64,000 bases of DNA from Mesobacillus boroniphilus (GTDB taxonomy: Bacteria > Bacillota > Bacilli > Bacillales > Cytobacillaceae), in assembly GCF_018424685.1 (NCBI RefSeq), contig NZ_QTKX01000003.1:649234-713233 (forward strand), read 5' to 3'. Positions 34,838-45,288 of the stretch are shown in pieces. Position 1 is the stretch's first letter. Each line of letters begins with the position of its first letter. The notes below the pieces were generated by a model. It saw nothing but the letters and a program-made list of their open reading frames with translations, did no database searches and was not told where the DNA came from. The position numbers and the translations under genes are program-made.

Positions 34838-35944
34838 GTGGCAACTAACATCAAGAAAAGTGTAGATAAAATGGATATAAAATCCTTTCAGGATGACTTA
34901 ATAGGGTGGTTTACTAGTGAGCAGCGTGAACTGCCATGGAGAAAGGATCAGGATCCTTACAAAGTGTGGGTATCTGAGATCATGCTCCAACAAACACGAG
35001 TAGATACTGTCATCCCTTATTTTAATCGATTCTTGGAAAATTTTCCAACGATAGAAGCGCTTGCGAATGCTGATGAAGAAAAGGTGCTCAAAGCATGGGA
35101 AGGACTCGGTTATTATTCCCGGGTCCGGAATTTACAATCCGCTGTAAGAGAAGTTCATGAGAAATACGGTGGAAAAGTCCCTGATTCACCATCAGAGATT
35201 TCTTCTTTAAAAGGTGTCGGCCCATATACGGCAGGAGCAATCCTGAGCATTGCTTATGGAAAGCCGGAACCAGCTGTCGATGGCAACGTCATGAGGGTTT
35301 TATCCCGTATTTTGCTGATTTGGGATGATATTGCGAAGCCTGCGTCCCGTAAAATTTTTGAAGCGGCGGTCAGGGAGCTAATATCCCACGAAAATCCCTC
35401 CTTTTTCAATCAGGCGGTAATGGAGCTTGGAGCCCTTATTTGCACCCCGACCTCTCCTTCCTGCCTGCTTTGCCCGGTCAGGGAACACTGTGAGGCATTC
35501 CATGAAGGAGTGCAAAATGAATTGCCTGTAAAAACAAAAAAGAAGAAACAGAAAAATGTCCAGCTTGCTGCCGGGATTTTTAAAGACGATAAAGGAAGAA
35601 TCCTTATACGGAAAAGACCTGAAACCGGCTTGCTGGCAAACTTGTGGGAGTTTCCGACAGTTGAGTTGAGCCTCGACTTCCAGAGACAGAGAGACCAGTT
35701 GTCTGAGCATTTCGAAGAGACCTATGGCTTAACACCAAAGATAGGTGATTCCATAGGGGAAATCAATCATGTATTTTCGCATCTGGTATGGAACATACAG
35801 GTGTTCAGCGGACAATTTAAGGGCGACATCTCAGAAACGCCGCAGCTGAAACTAGTTACCGAGCAGCAAATCGAGGAGTTTGCATTTCCGGTGCCATACC
35901 AAAAAATGCTGAAGCAGTATATGGAATATAAAAAGGCTGACTAA
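34838..35944 (+). CDS. mutY: A/G-specific adenine DNA glycosylase MutY
   Basis: A 368-residue base-excision repair enzyme that removes adenine mispaired with 8-oxoguanine. The N-terminal HhH-GPD domain has [19 protein letters not shown] with the catalytic Glu, the hairpin [16 protein letters not shown], and the catalytic Asp in AVDGNVMRV. The iron-sulfur loop is [17 protein letters not shown] (C-x6-C-x2-C-x5-C). The C-terminal Nudix-like domain (~235-360, [22 protein letters not shown]) recognises 8-oxoG. The GTG start follows TGGAGGAAC. Equivalent to B. subtilis yfhQ. Confidence 0.95.
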   Translation: MATNIKKSVDKMDIKSFQDDLIGWFTSEQRELPWRKDQDPYKVWVSEIMLQQTRVDTVIPYFNRFLENFPTIEALANADEEKVLKAWEGLGYYSRVRNLQSAVREVHEKYGGKVPDSPSEISSLKGVGPYTAGAILSIAYGKPEPAVDGNVMRVLSRILLIWDDIAKPASRKIFEAAVRELISHENPSFFNQAVMELGALICTPTSPSCLLCPVREHCEAFHEGVQNELPVKTKKKKQKNVQLAAGIFKDDKGRILIRKRPETGLLANLWEFPTVELSLDFQRQRDQLSEHFEETYGLTPKIGDSIGEINHVFSHLVWNIQVFSGQFKGDISETPQLKLVTEQQIEEFAFPVPYQKMLKQYMEYKKAD

Positions 35945-35977
35945 CCATCGGAGGCAGCAGCCTTACTTTACTTAAAC

Positions 35978-36298
35978 TAATGTCTAGCTCCAGCGCCTAG
36001 CCAGTTTTCATCCCTGCGAGTGCTTCCTCGAGTATCTTGCGAGAAGCGTTAGCTTTGAGCAGCTCGAGTCGCTTGTCTAGCTGCGGCTCCTAACTCCTCG
36101 AGACGCTTGTCTAGTGTCGCCTCCTAGAAACTCCGAAACTTCAACTCCGCCGGCAGAAGCAAAAAGCGCTTATTTGGCGGAGTCTCCAAGTTTCTGCGTT
36201 TCTGGACAGTCGGCTATACTTTTCGATTTCGGTCCTGCCAATGGCGCTCTAAGGCGGGCAGCGCTTGTCGGGGCTGACCAAGGCGCTTGAGCTTTTTT
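35978..36298. repeat. Dispersed intergenic element, copy 1
   Basis: A ~320-bp gene-free block starts taatgtctagctccagcgcc and ends ctgaccaaggcgcttgagct. The ends are inverted (agctccagcgcct against aggcgcttgagct, one mismatch). The left ~150 bp and the last ~60 bp are almost identical to the copy at 44911-45267. It is rich in short palindromes (ctcgag, cgcttgtc, ccgcc / ggcgg) and would fold as RNA. It lies between mutY and the convergent yfhS. Confidence 0.8.
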
Positions 36299-36299
36299 A

Positions 36300-36524
36300 T
36301 TAATCGTAGCTTACTTTCGTTCCATGTGTGTAATCGGCTTCACCGCGGTTCAAACCGCCCCGGCTTTCGATTTCTTCAACGATTTCCCTGTGGATCGTCT
36401 GGCCTTCGGCATTCAGGTAAGGGACCATTTGCTGTAGAGAATGGTGGAAGAAAGCAAGCTCGCTATCCTTCCAATCAGTTTTGGGCATCATTGATAATTC
36501 AGTCATATCACGGCCTACATACAT
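36300..36524 (-). CDS. yfhS: YfhS family protein
   Basis: A 74-residue soluble protein: MYVGRDMTELSMMPKTDWKD, ELAFFHHSLQQMVPYLNAEG, EIVEEIESRGGLNRGEADYT. Length and neighbours (mutY and fabL) match B. subtilis YfhS, whose disruption is reported to affect sporulation. AAAGGATG lies 8 nt before the ATG. Convergent with mutY; its stop abuts the dispersed repeat element. Confidence 0.75.
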   Translation of the reverse strand: MYVGRDMTELSMMPKTDWKDSELAFFHHSLQQMVPYLNAEGQTIHREIVEEIESRGGLNRGEADYTHGTKVSYD

Positions 36525-36656
36525 CAGGAATCATCCTTTCAAAAGAGTATCAACCTAAAGAATAGTGTTTTCAGTACTGGGTGTTTTTATCACACAGCTT
36601 TCAAAATATGGAACAAGGAATAAATCCTTATTGTCATATATACCTGAAAGGGCTAA

Positions 36657-37463
<807 letters not shown>

Positions 37464-37551
37464 GAATCATGTTTTTGGATGAATTTGGTATAAAATAGTC
37501 GGATAGCACCTTCCTCGGATGGATAATCTATTATTCGTGGAGGTGATAACA

Positions 37552-37743
37552 ATGGCAAAACAACCAAACCAAACTCAAGCTGGAACAAACATTCAGCACG
37601 TGAAGCAGCAAAACGCTCAACAAGCTGGTGGACAAGGCCAATACGGTGCTGAATTCGCTAGCGAAACAAACGCTGCAGAAGTACGCAAGCAAAACCAGCA
37701 AGCTGAAGCTCGCAAAGGCCAAAACTCTGGCCAACAGAGCTAA
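37552..37743 (+). CDS. sspE: Gamma-type small acid-soluble spore protein
   Basis: A 63-residue, Gln/Asn/Ala-rich protein starting MAKQPNQTQAGTNIQHVKQQ behind GGAGGTG. It has the germination-protease site in EFASETNAAEVRKQNQQAEA. Gamma SASPs are amino acid stores in the spore core and do not coat DNA. The B. subtilis protein (84 residues) contains two copies of the EFASETN repeat; this one has a single copy. Expected in the forespore under sigma-G. Confidence 0.95.
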   Translation: MAKQPNQTQAGTNIQHVKQQNAQQAGGQGQYGAEFASETNAAEVRKQNQQAEARKGQNSGQQS

Positions 37744-37756
37744 TATCACCTAAACG

Positions 37757-37786
37757 AAAGGCACTCTAATTCGTAGAGTGCCTTTT
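37757..37786. terminator. Terminator after sspE
   Basis: An 11-bp stem aaaggcactct / agagtgccttt, loop aattcgt, then T. Confidence 0.85.
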
Positions 37787-37962
37787 CCAATTGTCTGGCA
37801 ATCCTCAAAAGGGAACACAAACCAGTTTAGGATCAACCACCAGCGAGACTCAATATCCTCCATTCGACAAAGTTTCCAATTCCTCTACATAACTAGTCAA
37901 AGGAATTCCGTCTCCACCCAAGAATACATTTAGAAGATAAATTTTACAGGCGGTGGAAAAGT

Positions 37963-38217
37963 ATGGATAAATTTAACGAGTTGGTTTCTACACAAATGCA
38001 AACGATGGAAAAGCTTCTATATCTGCAGTCTGAATTGGAAAGATGTCAGGAGATTGAAAAGCAGCTGGATGCCCTTAAGCAAAGTGCTGAACTAGAGGAC
38101 CTTCGGATGGAAATTGACCGAAAAAAGCATGATTTAAGGGAAATTCATCGGATGTTTGAAAAGCAGACTGAGGAAGTTATCCATACGTACCAAGAGCTTG
38201 CTATGAGCTATCGTTAA
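37963..38217 (+). CDS. ygaB: YgaB-like coiled-coil protein
   Basis: An 84-residue almost wholly helical protein: MDKFNELVSTQMQTMEKLLY, LQSELERCQEIEKQLDALKQ, EIHRMFEKQTEEVIHTYQEL. Heptad spacing of hydrophobic residues suggests a coiled coil. GGCGGTGG precedes the ATG. Length and place between sspE and ygaC match B. subtilis YgaB; function unknown. Confidence 0.8.
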   Translation: MDKFNELVSTQMQTMEKLLYLQSELERCQEIEKQLDALKQSAELEDLRMEIDRKKHDLREIHRMFEKQTEEVIHTYQELAMSYR

Positions 38218-38458
38218 AAAATGATTCTTCCATTATCAACTGAAATATAAAATAAATGAATTTTTATAAAAATTTAAGCAAATTTATTGGGCGATCGAGG
38301 AAATCGGTGGCTCTTTTGTTTTAAATTCTCTCTTTAACCGTTATAATAATAAAAAATAGGAATCGTTCTTTGTTGCCTTTTGTCGTTTTGAAGAATTTAG
38401 ATAAATATACATTAATAGGTTGCAAAGTTTCCGGGAAAGGAAAGTAGGGGAGAAGAAC

Positions 38459-38989
38459 ATGGGCGTACCCACAGAAGGTGAACCGGTCCAAATCCATAGT
38501 TATAAGCATAATGGGCACATCCATCGAGTCTGGGAAGAAACTACCGTCTTAAAAGGAACGCAAAATCTTGTGATTGGCGGAAATGATCGGACAGTCGTGA
38601 CTGAGTCAGATGGCAGAACTTGGATTACGCGAGAGCCTGCAATCTGTTACTTCCACTCGCAGCTATGGTTTAACGTTATAGGCATGATTCGGGAAGATGG
38701 CGTGTATTATTACTGCAATATTAGTTCTCCATTTATTTTTGATGGAGAAGCGCTGAAATATATTGACTATGATCTCGATATTAAAGTTTTTCCAGATATG
38801 ACGTTTAATCTGCTCGATGAAGATGAATATGAACGCCATCGAAAAGAAATGCAATACCCTGATGTGATCGATAAGATATTGAAATATAATGTTGAAAAGC
38901 TCAAGCGCTGGATCAGGCAAAGGAAGGGTCCCTTTGCGCCAGATTTTATCGACATTTATTATGAACGGTATTTAACCTATCGTCGTTAA
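38459..38989 (+). CDS. ygaC: DUF402 nucleoside tri-/diphosphate phosphatase (YgaC/Ntdp)
   Basis: A 176-residue protein of the FomD/DUF402 family starting at [20 protein letters not shown] behind GGGGAG; the longer frame from 38420 has no site. Conserved acidic and aromatic residues of the barrel are visible: [47 protein letters not shown]. The Staphylococcus homologue hydrolyses nucleoside tri- and diphosphates with divalent metal ions, and the Asp/Glu residues above fit that site. Length equals that of B. subtilis YgaC. Confidence 0.85.
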   Translation: MGVPTEGEPVQIHSYKHNGHIHRVWEETTVLKGTQNLVIGGNDRTVVTESDGRTWITREPAICYFHSQLWFNVIGMIREDGVYYYCNISSPFIFDGEALKYIDYDLDIKVFPDMTFNLLDEDEYERHRKEMQYPDVIDKILKYNVEKLKRWIRQRKGPFAPDFIDIYYERYLTYRR

Positions 38990-39013
38990 CCATACAGGGT
39001 AGACAAGCATCAG

Positions 39014-39040
39014 CCTGTTGATTAGATTCAACAGGTTTTT
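39014..39040 (+). terminator. Terminator after ygaC
   Basis: The stem cctgttga / tcaacagg is followed by TTTTTG. Confidence 0.7.
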
Positions 39041-39087
39041 GTTTCGTGTAAATAGCAAGACCAGGCTCCACAAGGGGGAACTATTAA

Positions 39088-40836
39088 ATGGGCAGCATCC
39101 GCAGATACTTGAAATTCGTAAAACCATATCGGCTGCAAATCATCGGAACCATCCTCATCGGAATCCTTAAATTTGCGATTCCTTTATTGATTCCACTTTT
39201 AATCAAATTTGTCCTTGATGATGTCATCGGTAATGAAACACTGGAAAAGGATGAAAAAATAGACAAACTGGTTTGGGTAATGGGCGTCATGATCGTCGTT
39301 TTTGTCGTGCTCAGGCCGCCTATTGAATACTATCGTCAGTATTTTGCACAGTGGACAGCGAGCAAAATCCTCTACGACATTAGAGACAGACTATTTACCC
39401 ATATGCAGAGGCTCAGTTATAAATATTATTCCAATACGAGAGCGGGAGAGGTCATCTCAAGGATGATCAATGATGTCGAGCAAACAAAGACCTTCGTTGT
39501 TACTGGACTGATGAACCTGTGGCTTGACGTTGCTACGATTTTGATAGCAGCTGCTATCATGTTCTCTATGGATGTCCAGTTGACATTTGTCTCACTGATC
39601 CTGTTCCCTTTTTACGCTTTTTCGGTAAAATTCTTCTTCGGGAATCTTCGTAAGCTTACGAGGGAACGGTCACAGGCGCTCGCAGGGGTGCAAAGCTATT
39701 TACATGAGAGAGTGGCTGGAATCTCGGTGATCAAAAGCTTCGCGATTGAGGATTATGAGCAGACACAGTTTGACCGACAGAATAAAAACTTTTTGACAAA
39801 AGCTCTCGAGCATACAAGCTGGAACGCAAAAGCATTTGCAGTAGTCAATACGATTACTGATATAGCGCCGCTGCTAGTCATTGGCTTTTCGGGTTACCAG
39901 GTACTTCAAGGCAATCTTACCATCGGGGAAATGGCCGCTTTCATCGCATATATCGACCGCCTATATAACCCTCTGCGCAGGCTGGTGAATTCATCGACTA
40001 CATTGACACAGTCGATTGCTTCAATGGACCGCGTTTTTGAGTTCATGGATGAAAAGTACGATATAAAGGATTCTCCTGATGCTATTGAATTGAAAAAAGT
40101 GCATGGGGATATATCTTTTAGAAATGTAAGCTTCTCATATGAGGAAGATGGGGAGACGGTACTTAAGAATTTGAATATAGAGGTTAACAAGGGAGAAACA
40201 ATTGCCCTGGTCGGAATGAGCGGTGGCGGAAAATCCTCGTTTGTCAGCCTGATTCCAAGATTCTTTGACGTTACCGATGGCGAGATCCTCCTTGATGGGA
40301 AGGACATCCGCGCATTCAAGGTCCGTTCCCTGCGCGATAAAATCGGCATGGTTGCGCAGGATAATATTTTGTTCAGTGAATCGGTCAAATCAAATATCCT
40401 GTTAGGCAGGCCGGGAGCCAGTGATGAGGAAGTAATCCAAGCGGCAAAGGCAGCAAATGCCCATGATTTTATTATGAATCTGCCAGAAGGCTATGATACG
40501 AAAGTCGGGGAAAGGGGAGTCAAGCTTTCCGGGGGCCAAAAACAGCGTGTTGCGATAGCGCGCGTATTCCTGAAGAATCCACCGATTTTAATTCTTGACG
40601 AAGCAACATCAGCGCTTGATCTTGAGAGTGAGCATCTTATTCAGGAAGCGATAGAGAAGCTGGCGAAAGACAGGACAACATTTGTTGTAGCCCACCGTTT
40701 ATCCACGATTACTCATGCCGACAGGATTGTCCTCATTGAGCACGGCGAAATCGTCGAGGACGGCAGCCATGATGAATTGATGGTAAAGCAGGGTGGCTAT
40801 CATAGACTCTTCCAGGTGCAGCAGCTTGAAAGTTAA
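39088..40836 (+). CDS. ygaD: ABC exporter YgaD (homodimeric type)
   Basis: A 582-residue half-transporter with six membrane helices (~15-310) and an ATPase domain. Both sites look competent: Walker A GMSGGGKS (~374), signature [14 protein letters not shown] (~480), Walker [13 protein letters not shown] with the catalytic Glu (~500), and the H-loop VAHRLSTI. This is the MsbA/Sav1866 pattern, consistent with a homodimer, unlike the pair at 22.9 kb. It probably exports lipids or drugs. Size and location match B. subtilis YgaD. It is monocistronic. Confidence 0.9.
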   Translation: MGSIRRYLKFVKPYRLQIIGTILIGILKFAIPLLIPLLIKFVLDDVIGNETLEKDEKIDKLVWVMGVMIVVFVVLRPPIEYYRQYFAQWTASKILYDIRDRLFTHMQRLSYKYYSNTRAGEVISRMINDVEQTKTFVVTGLMNLWLDVATILIAAAIMFSMDVQLTFVSLILFPFYAFSVKFFFGNLRKLTRERSQALAGVQSYLHERVAGISVIKSFAIEDYEQTQFDRQNKNFLTKALEHTSWNAKAFAVVNTITDIAPLLVIGFSGYQVLQGNLTIGEMAAFIAYIDRLYNPLRRLVNSSTTLTQSIASMDRVFEFMDEKYDIKDSPDAIELKKVHGDISFRNVSFSYEEDGETVLKNLNIEVNKGETIALVGMSGGGKSSFVSLIPRFFDVTDGEILLDGKDIRAFKVRSLRDKIGMVAQDNILFSESVKSNILLGRPGASDEEVIQAAKAANAHDFIMNLPEGYDTKVGERGVKLSGGQKQRVAIARVFLKNPPILILDEATSALDLESEHLIQEAIEKLAKDRTTFVVAHRLSTITHADRIVLIEHGEIVEDGSHDELMVKQGGYHRLFQVQQLES

Positions 40837-40844
40837 ATAAACTA

Positions 40845-40876
40845 CAAAAAACCGAGGCGTTTTGCCGCGGTTTTTT
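40845..40876. terminator. Terminator after ygaD
   Basis: aaaaaccgaggcg / tgccgcggttttt, imperfect in the middle, followed by a T-run. Confidence 0.75.
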
Positions 40877-40899
40877 ATTTTGCTTATCGCAACATACCG

Positions 40900-40933
40900 A
40901 TTCCCGGACATTATTCTTGTCCGGGAATTTTTA
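40900..40933. terminator. Second hairpin in tandem, terminator-like
   Basis: A perfect 11-bp stem attcccggaca / tgtccgggaat, then TTTTTATTT. There is no gene between it and the ygaD terminator. The remaining ~240 bp to the peptide transporter operon is AT-rich, with no gene and no promoter I can call with confidence. Confidence 0.7.
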
Positions 40934-41175
40934 TTTGGAGAGAGTTTTTACCAGAAAAAATGTTACTTCCTCCTTATTTCAAAAGTGTCATAATTTATCA
41001 ACATTTGACATACAAATAGTACCAATTGCCTATAACAATTCTAAATTATTATTATATTTAAATAATTAAGAAAAATCAGTGGACTATCCCGGTGCATTTA
41101 ATATAAAATGTTTTACACAGACATAAGTTATTTTTATTCAACAATAATATTTCGGTAATAGAAAGGAGTAGGAAA

Positions 41176-42189
41176 GTGGTACATGCTCCGGTTTTAGATG
41201 TAAAAAACTTAAAGACATCATTTATCACTAAAGATGGTGAGATTCCTGCAGTAGATGATGTAAGCTTTTCGGTTAACAAAGGAGAAATCCTCGGGATAGT
41301 CGGAGAATCGGGCAGCGGAAAAAGCGTAACTTCCTTATCAATCATGAAGCTGATTCCCCAGCCTCCGGGAAAAATCGCTGGCGGGGAGATCCTACTCAAT
41401 GGTGAAGACCTGGTGCATGCTTCGGAAAGAAGAATGCGGGAAATTCGCGGAAATGATGTCGCAATGATTTTCCAGGAACCCATGACCTCGTTGAACCCAT
41501 TATTTACAATTGGTGAACAGCTCGTTGAGGCTTTAAAAATACATAAGAAGCTGGGTAAAAAAGCTGCTTATCAGCAGGCTGTGGAGATGCTGAAGCTTGT
41601 TGGACTGCCAAGAGCAGAACAAATCATTAAGGAATATCCTCATCAGCTTTCTGGTGGAATGAGACAGAGGGTCATGATTGCAATGGCATTGAGCTGCCAT
41701 CCGCGGGTGCTGATTGCGGATGAACCTACAACGGCGCTTGATGTGACCATCCAGGCGCAAATCCTGGCGTTGATGAAGGATCTGAACGAAAAGCTTGAAA
41801 CGGCGATTATCATGATCACTCATGACCTAGGTGTTGTCGCTGAGGTTTGCCAGCGTGTCGTCGTCATGTATGCCGGGAAAATCGTCGAGGAAGGGCTAGT
41901 AGGGGATATCTTCAAAAATCCGAAGCACCCGTATACTCTCGGCCTGCTCAAATCGATTCCGGATATCAGGGATAAACAGGAGCGGCTATACTCCATTCCT
42001 GGTAACGTGCCGAAGCCGGGTTCAATTAAGGTTGGCTGCAGGTTCGCGGCAAGATGCGAATTTGTCATGGACAGATGCCTGAGCGAAGATCCTGAACTCT
42101 ATGAAACTGGCAGGCCTGGCCATACCGTTCGCTGCCTGCTGCATGAGAAGGAGGGAGTAGCCAATGACAGAAGTACTGTTAAAAGTTGA
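41176..42189 (+). CDS. Peptide ABC transporter ATP-binding protein (DppD/OppD type)
   Basis: A 337-residue importer ATPase. Walker A is GESGSGKS (~41), the signature [15 protein letters not shown] (~157), Walker [14 protein letters not shown]-loop ITHDLG. The C-terminal extension has the oligopeptide-family block [15 protein letters not shown], whose cysteines bind an iron-sulfur cluster in DppD-type proteins. The GTG start follows AAAGGAG. First gene of the operon; its 3' end overlaps the next start by 26 nt. Confidence 0.9.
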   Translation: MVHAPVLDVKNLKTSFITKDGEIPAVDDVSFSVNKGEILGIVGESGSGKSVTSLSIMKLIPQPPGKIAGGEILLNGEDLVHASERRMREIRGNDVAMIFQEPMTSLNPLFTIGEQLVEALKIHKKLGKKAAYQQAVEMLKLVGLPRAEQIIKEYPHQLSGGMRQRVMIAMALSCHPRVLIADEPTTALDVTIQAQILALMKDLNEKLETAIIMITHDLGVVAEVCQRVVVMYAGKIVEEGLVGDIFKNPKHPYTLGLLKSIPDIRDKQERLYSIPGNVPKPGSIKVGCRFAARCEFVMDRCLSEDPELYETGRPGHTVRCLLHEKEGVANDRSTVKS

Positions 42190-43132
42190 TGGATTAAAAA
42201 AATATTTTCCTATTACTGGCGGCATCCTTGGTAAACAGACGGGTGCTGTGAAAGCTGTTGATGATATCAGCTTTTGGGTGAATAAAGGGGAAACACTTGG
42301 CCTTGTTGGCGAGTCAGGCTGCGGCAAATCAACTACAGGAAGAATGCTGATGCGCCTGACCGACCCGACAGAAGGGCAAGTCGTTTTCGAAGGGAAAGAC
42401 CTTGTGACCCTCTCGGACAACGATATGCGCAAAGCCCGTAAGGATATGCAGATGGTCTTCCAAGATCCATTTGCTTCACTGAATCCGAGGCATACAGTAG
42501 AGAAAATCCTGGAGGAACCTTTGATTGTCCATGGAATCGGGACAAAGAAGGAACGAAAGCAGATGGTCAAGGAAATGCTTGAGGTAGTAGGGCTCAGCAG
42601 CTACCATGCCAAAAGGTATCCACACCAGTTCAGCGGCGGACAGCGCCAGCGGATCGGGATTGCCCGGGCGCTGATGACGAGACCGAAGCTAATCATAGCC
42701 GATGAACCTGTGTCCGCACTCGATGTTTCGATCCAATCACAAGTATTGAATCTTCTGGAGGACCTGCAAAAGGAATTCCAGTTGACTTATATATTCATAG
42801 CCCATGACCTTGGAGTTGTAAGGCATATCAGTGACAGGGTTGGAGTCATGTATTTAGGAAGACTCGTAGAAATCACAGAAGCCGATAAGCTGTATGAAAA
42901 ACCGCTCCATCCATATACGAGAGCCTTGCTTTCAGCGGTACCGATCCCGGATCCAGATGTGAAAAGGGACCAAGAGCTGCTGACAGGGGATATTCCTAGC
43001 CCGGCGAATCCGCCGCAGGGATGTGCCTTCCATACAAGATGCAAGGAATGCATGGATATCTGCAAGACTGATAGACCCGTATTAAAGGAAATTGAACCTG
43101 GTCATTTTGCTGCCTGTCATCTTTATTCCTAA
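42164..43132 (+). CDS. Peptide ABC transporter ATP-binding protein (DppF/OppF type)
   Basis: A 322-residue importer ATPase paired with the preceding one. Walker A GESGCGKS, signature FSGGQRQRIGIARAL, Walker B LIIADEPVSALD, H-loop IAHDLG and the cysteine-rich tail GCAFHTRCKECMDIC. The start lies inside the previous gene and has GGAGGG upstream, so translation is coupled. The two ATPases energise uptake through the permeases at 45.3-47.2 kb. Confidence 0.9.
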   Translation: MTEVLLKVDGLKKYFPITGGILGKQTGAVKAVDDISFWVNKGETLGLVGESGCGKSTTGRMLMRLTDPTEGQVVFEGKDLVTLSDNDMRKARKDMQMVFQDPFASLNPRHTVEKILEEPLIVHGIGTKKERKQMVKEMLEVVGLSSYHAKRYPHQFSGGQRQRIGIARALMTRPKLIIADEPVSALDVSIQSQVLNLLEDLQKEFQLTYIFIAHDLGVVRHISDRVGVMYLGRLVEITEADKLYEKPLHPYTRALLSAVPIPDPDVKRDQELLTGDIPSPANPPQGCAFHTRCKECMDICKTDRPVLKEIEPGHFAACHLYS

Positions 43133-43135
43133 TTA

Positions 43136-43226
43136 TCTGGAATTGATTTTCATTCCAGAAAGGAATGTCTGCAGGGATAACAGCATAGATGATAGATATT
43201 ATGGACTGGATATATAAAACCAGTCC
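43136..43226 (+). other. Two intercistronic stem-loops before the binding-protein gene
   Basis: The first is a perfect 8-bp stem (tctggaat / attccaga, 43136-43159). The second is a 7-bp stem (ggactgg / ccagtcc, 43203-43226), ending 21 nt before the start codon. The second is followed by gaaaaaa, not T, so it is unlikely to terminate. Such hairpins often protect the 5' end of an abundant binding-protein mRNA segment. Confidence 0.55.
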
Positions 43227-43247
43227 GAAAAAACAAGGGGGAAGATT

Positions 43248-44840
43248 ATGAAAAGGCGTTTTGGATTAATGTTTTTTGCGTTTGTCCTCATTCTTAGCTT
43301 AGGCCTTGCTGGCTGCAGCAATGAAGAGAAAACAGGCGGTGAGTCTGGTTCTGAAGGTGGATCATCATCTGGAGGAACACTTGTATTTGGGCGCGGCGGC
43401 GATTCAACATCGCTTGATCCAGCTGTGACAACTGAAGGTGAAGCTTTCAAAGTAACAAAGAACATCTATGAAACTCTCATCGAGTTCGGTGAGCAGGATA
43501 CAGAAATCCACCCAGGTCTTGCAGAAAGCTGGGAAGAATCTCCCGATGGCCTGAAACACACATTAAAACTGCGTAAAGGTGTTAAATTCCATGACGGCAC
43601 TGATTTCAACGCTGAAGTTGTAGTCTTCAACTTCGAGCGCTGGAAGGCCGGTAATAAAGAACAATTCTACTACTATAACTCACAATTCGGTGACGTAATC
43701 AAGGAAGTTAAGGCAGTAGATGAGCATACAGTTGAATTCACATTAAACCGTATTCTTGCTCCATTCTACAAAAACCTTGCCATGTCTCCATTCGGTATCG
43801 CAAGCCCTGCTGCAATCGAAAAGCATGGTGATAAATTCATTGAAAACCCTGTAGGTACTGGACCATTCAAATTCAAGGAATGGAAACGTAATGACAAGGT
43901 TACTCTTGTGAAAAACGAAGATTATTGGGAAGAAGGACTTCCTAAGCTTGATGAAGTCATCTTCCGTGTCATCCCTGAAAACTCTGCACGCTTAAACGCA
44001 TTGAATACTGGTGAAGTAGACATTATCGATGGCGTGAATTTCAGTGATGTTGAATCGATTGAAGGCAATGCAGACCTGCAAACCTTCTACCGTCCTTCTT
44101 TGAACGTTGCTTACCTGGGATTGAATAACGAACGCGGGCCAATGAAAGACAAAAAGGTTCGCCAGGCATTGAACTATGCGGTCAATAAGCAAGCGCTCAT
44201 CGATGCTTTCTATGCTGGTGCTGCTGAGCCTGCGAAAAACCCAATGCCGAAATCGGTAGCTGGCTACAACGATGATGTAGAAGCTTATGAATACGACCCA
44301 GAGAAGGCTAAGGAACTTCTGAAGGAAGCTGGATATGAAGATGGTTTTGAAATGGAACTATGGGCAATGCCAGTTGCAAGACCTTATATGCCAGACGGAA
44401 AGAAAGTTGCTGAAGCGCTTCAGAAAGACTTTGCTGAGGTTGGCGTAAAAGCAAAAATCGTTTCTTATGAGTGGGCAACATATCTAGAAAAAGCACGTAT
44501 GGGTGAAGCAGATACATTCTTGCTTGGCTGGACTGGTGACAATGGTGACGCTGATAACTTCCTATATGTCCTTTTAGACCAGGATAACATCGACAGCAAT
44601 AACTACGCACGCTACGCTAACCAGGAAGTACATGATCTGTTCATTAAGGCTCAATCTACAAATGACCAGGCTGAACGTGAAAAACTGTATAAAGAAGCTC
44701 AATTGTTAATTAAGGAAGATGCTCCTTGGATTCCACTTGTCCACTCTGAGCCTGCACTTGCAGGAAGAGCAGACGTTACTGGCTTCAAGGCTCATCCAAC
44801 AGGATCTGACCTGCTTGCAACGGTTGAATTCAAAAAATAA
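43248..44840 (+). CDS. Peptide ABC transporter substrate-binding lipoprotein
   Basis: A 530-residue family-5 extracellular solute-binding protein. Residues 1-23 are a lipoprotein signal with lipobox LAGC; the Cys would be lipidated. The linker EEKTGGESGSEGGSSSGG is flexible. The mature part has the family signatures: LAESWEESPDGLKHTLKLRKGVKFHDGTDF-type region (~95-120) and PVGTGPFKFKEW. It captures peptides at the membrane surface for the permease pair. Lysine-starting ATG follows AGGGGGAAG. It is bracketed by two 5' hairpins and a 3' terminator-like hairpin, suggesting that it is expressed above its neighbours. Confidence 0.9.
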   Translation: MKRRFGLMFFAFVLILSLGLAGCSNEEKTGGESGSEGGSSSGGTLVFGRGGDSTSLDPAVTTEGEAFKVTKNIYETLIEFGEQDTEIHPGLAESWEESPDGLKHTLKLRKGVKFHDGTDFNAEVVVFNFERWKAGNKEQFYYYNSQFGDVIKEVKAVDEHTVEFTLNRILAPFYKNLAMSPFGIASPAAIEKHGDKFIENPVGTGPFKFKEWKRNDKVTLVKNEDYWEEGLPKLDEVIFRVIPENSARLNALNTGEVDIIDGVNFSDVESIEGNADLQTFYRPSLNVAYLGLNNERGPMKDKKVRQALNYAVNKQALIDAFYAGAAEPAKNPMPKSVAGYNDDVEAYEYDPEKAKELLKEAGYEDGFEMELWAMPVARPYMPDGKKVAEALQKDFAEVGVKAKIVSYEWATYLEKARMGEADTFLLGWTGDNGDADNFLYVLLDQDNIDSNNYARYANQEVHDLFIKAQSTNDQAEREKLYKEAQLLIKEDAPWIPLVHSEPALAGRADVTGFKAHPTGSDLLATVEFKK

Positions 44841-44849
44841 TGCATCAGG

Positions 44850-44885
44850 AAAAGGGAGAACATATGCATTCTCCCTTTTCTTTTG
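44850..44885 (+). terminator. Intra-operon terminator after the binding-protein gene
   Basis: A 10-bp stem aaaagggaga / tctccctttt with a 10-nt loop, then CTTTT. It lies between the binding protein and the permeases, so it may let only part of transcription through. Confidence 0.7.
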
Positions 44886-44910
44886 AACAAATGAAATTAA
44901 TCAATTTAAG

Positions 44911-45267
44911 TAATGTCTAGCTCCAGCGCCTAGCCAGTTTTCATCCCTGACAGTGCATCCTCGAGTATCTTGCGAGAAGCGTTAGCTTTGAGCAGCTCGA
45001 GACGCTTGTCTAGTATCGCCTCCTAGAAACTCCGAAACTTCAACTTCGCCCGCAGAAGCAAAAAGCGCTTCTTTATCGGAGTCTCCAGTTTCAGCGTTTC
45101 TGAACAGTCGGCTATACTTTTCGAGTTCGGTCCGCCCAATGAAGTCAAAGAACGACTTCACTGGGCGGCACTCCGAGGCACACGATGTGCTAGACCCGCC
45201 AGCCACAGGACGTGGCGTTATAGGCGGGCAGCGCTTGTCGGGGCTGACCAAGGCGCTTACGCTTTTC
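44911..45267. repeat. Dispersed intergenic element, copy 2
   Basis: A ~357-bp relative of 35978-36298 with the same ends (taatgtctagctccagcgcc ... aaggcgctt). It differs by an internal block at about 45142-45225. That block holds a near-perfect palindrome (cgcccaatgaagtc / gacttcactgggcg) and two small hairpins (gcacacgatgtgc, gccacaggacgtggc). It sits inside the peptide transporter operon and ends 21 nt before the permease start. Confidence 0.8.
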
Positions 45268-45288
45268 ATCAAGAAATGAGGTGGGAAG

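Noticed and set aside
35945-36299. A hidden gene or insertion sequence between mutY and yfhS
   Set aside because: The stretch has no transposase-like frame; it is explained by the dispersed element.
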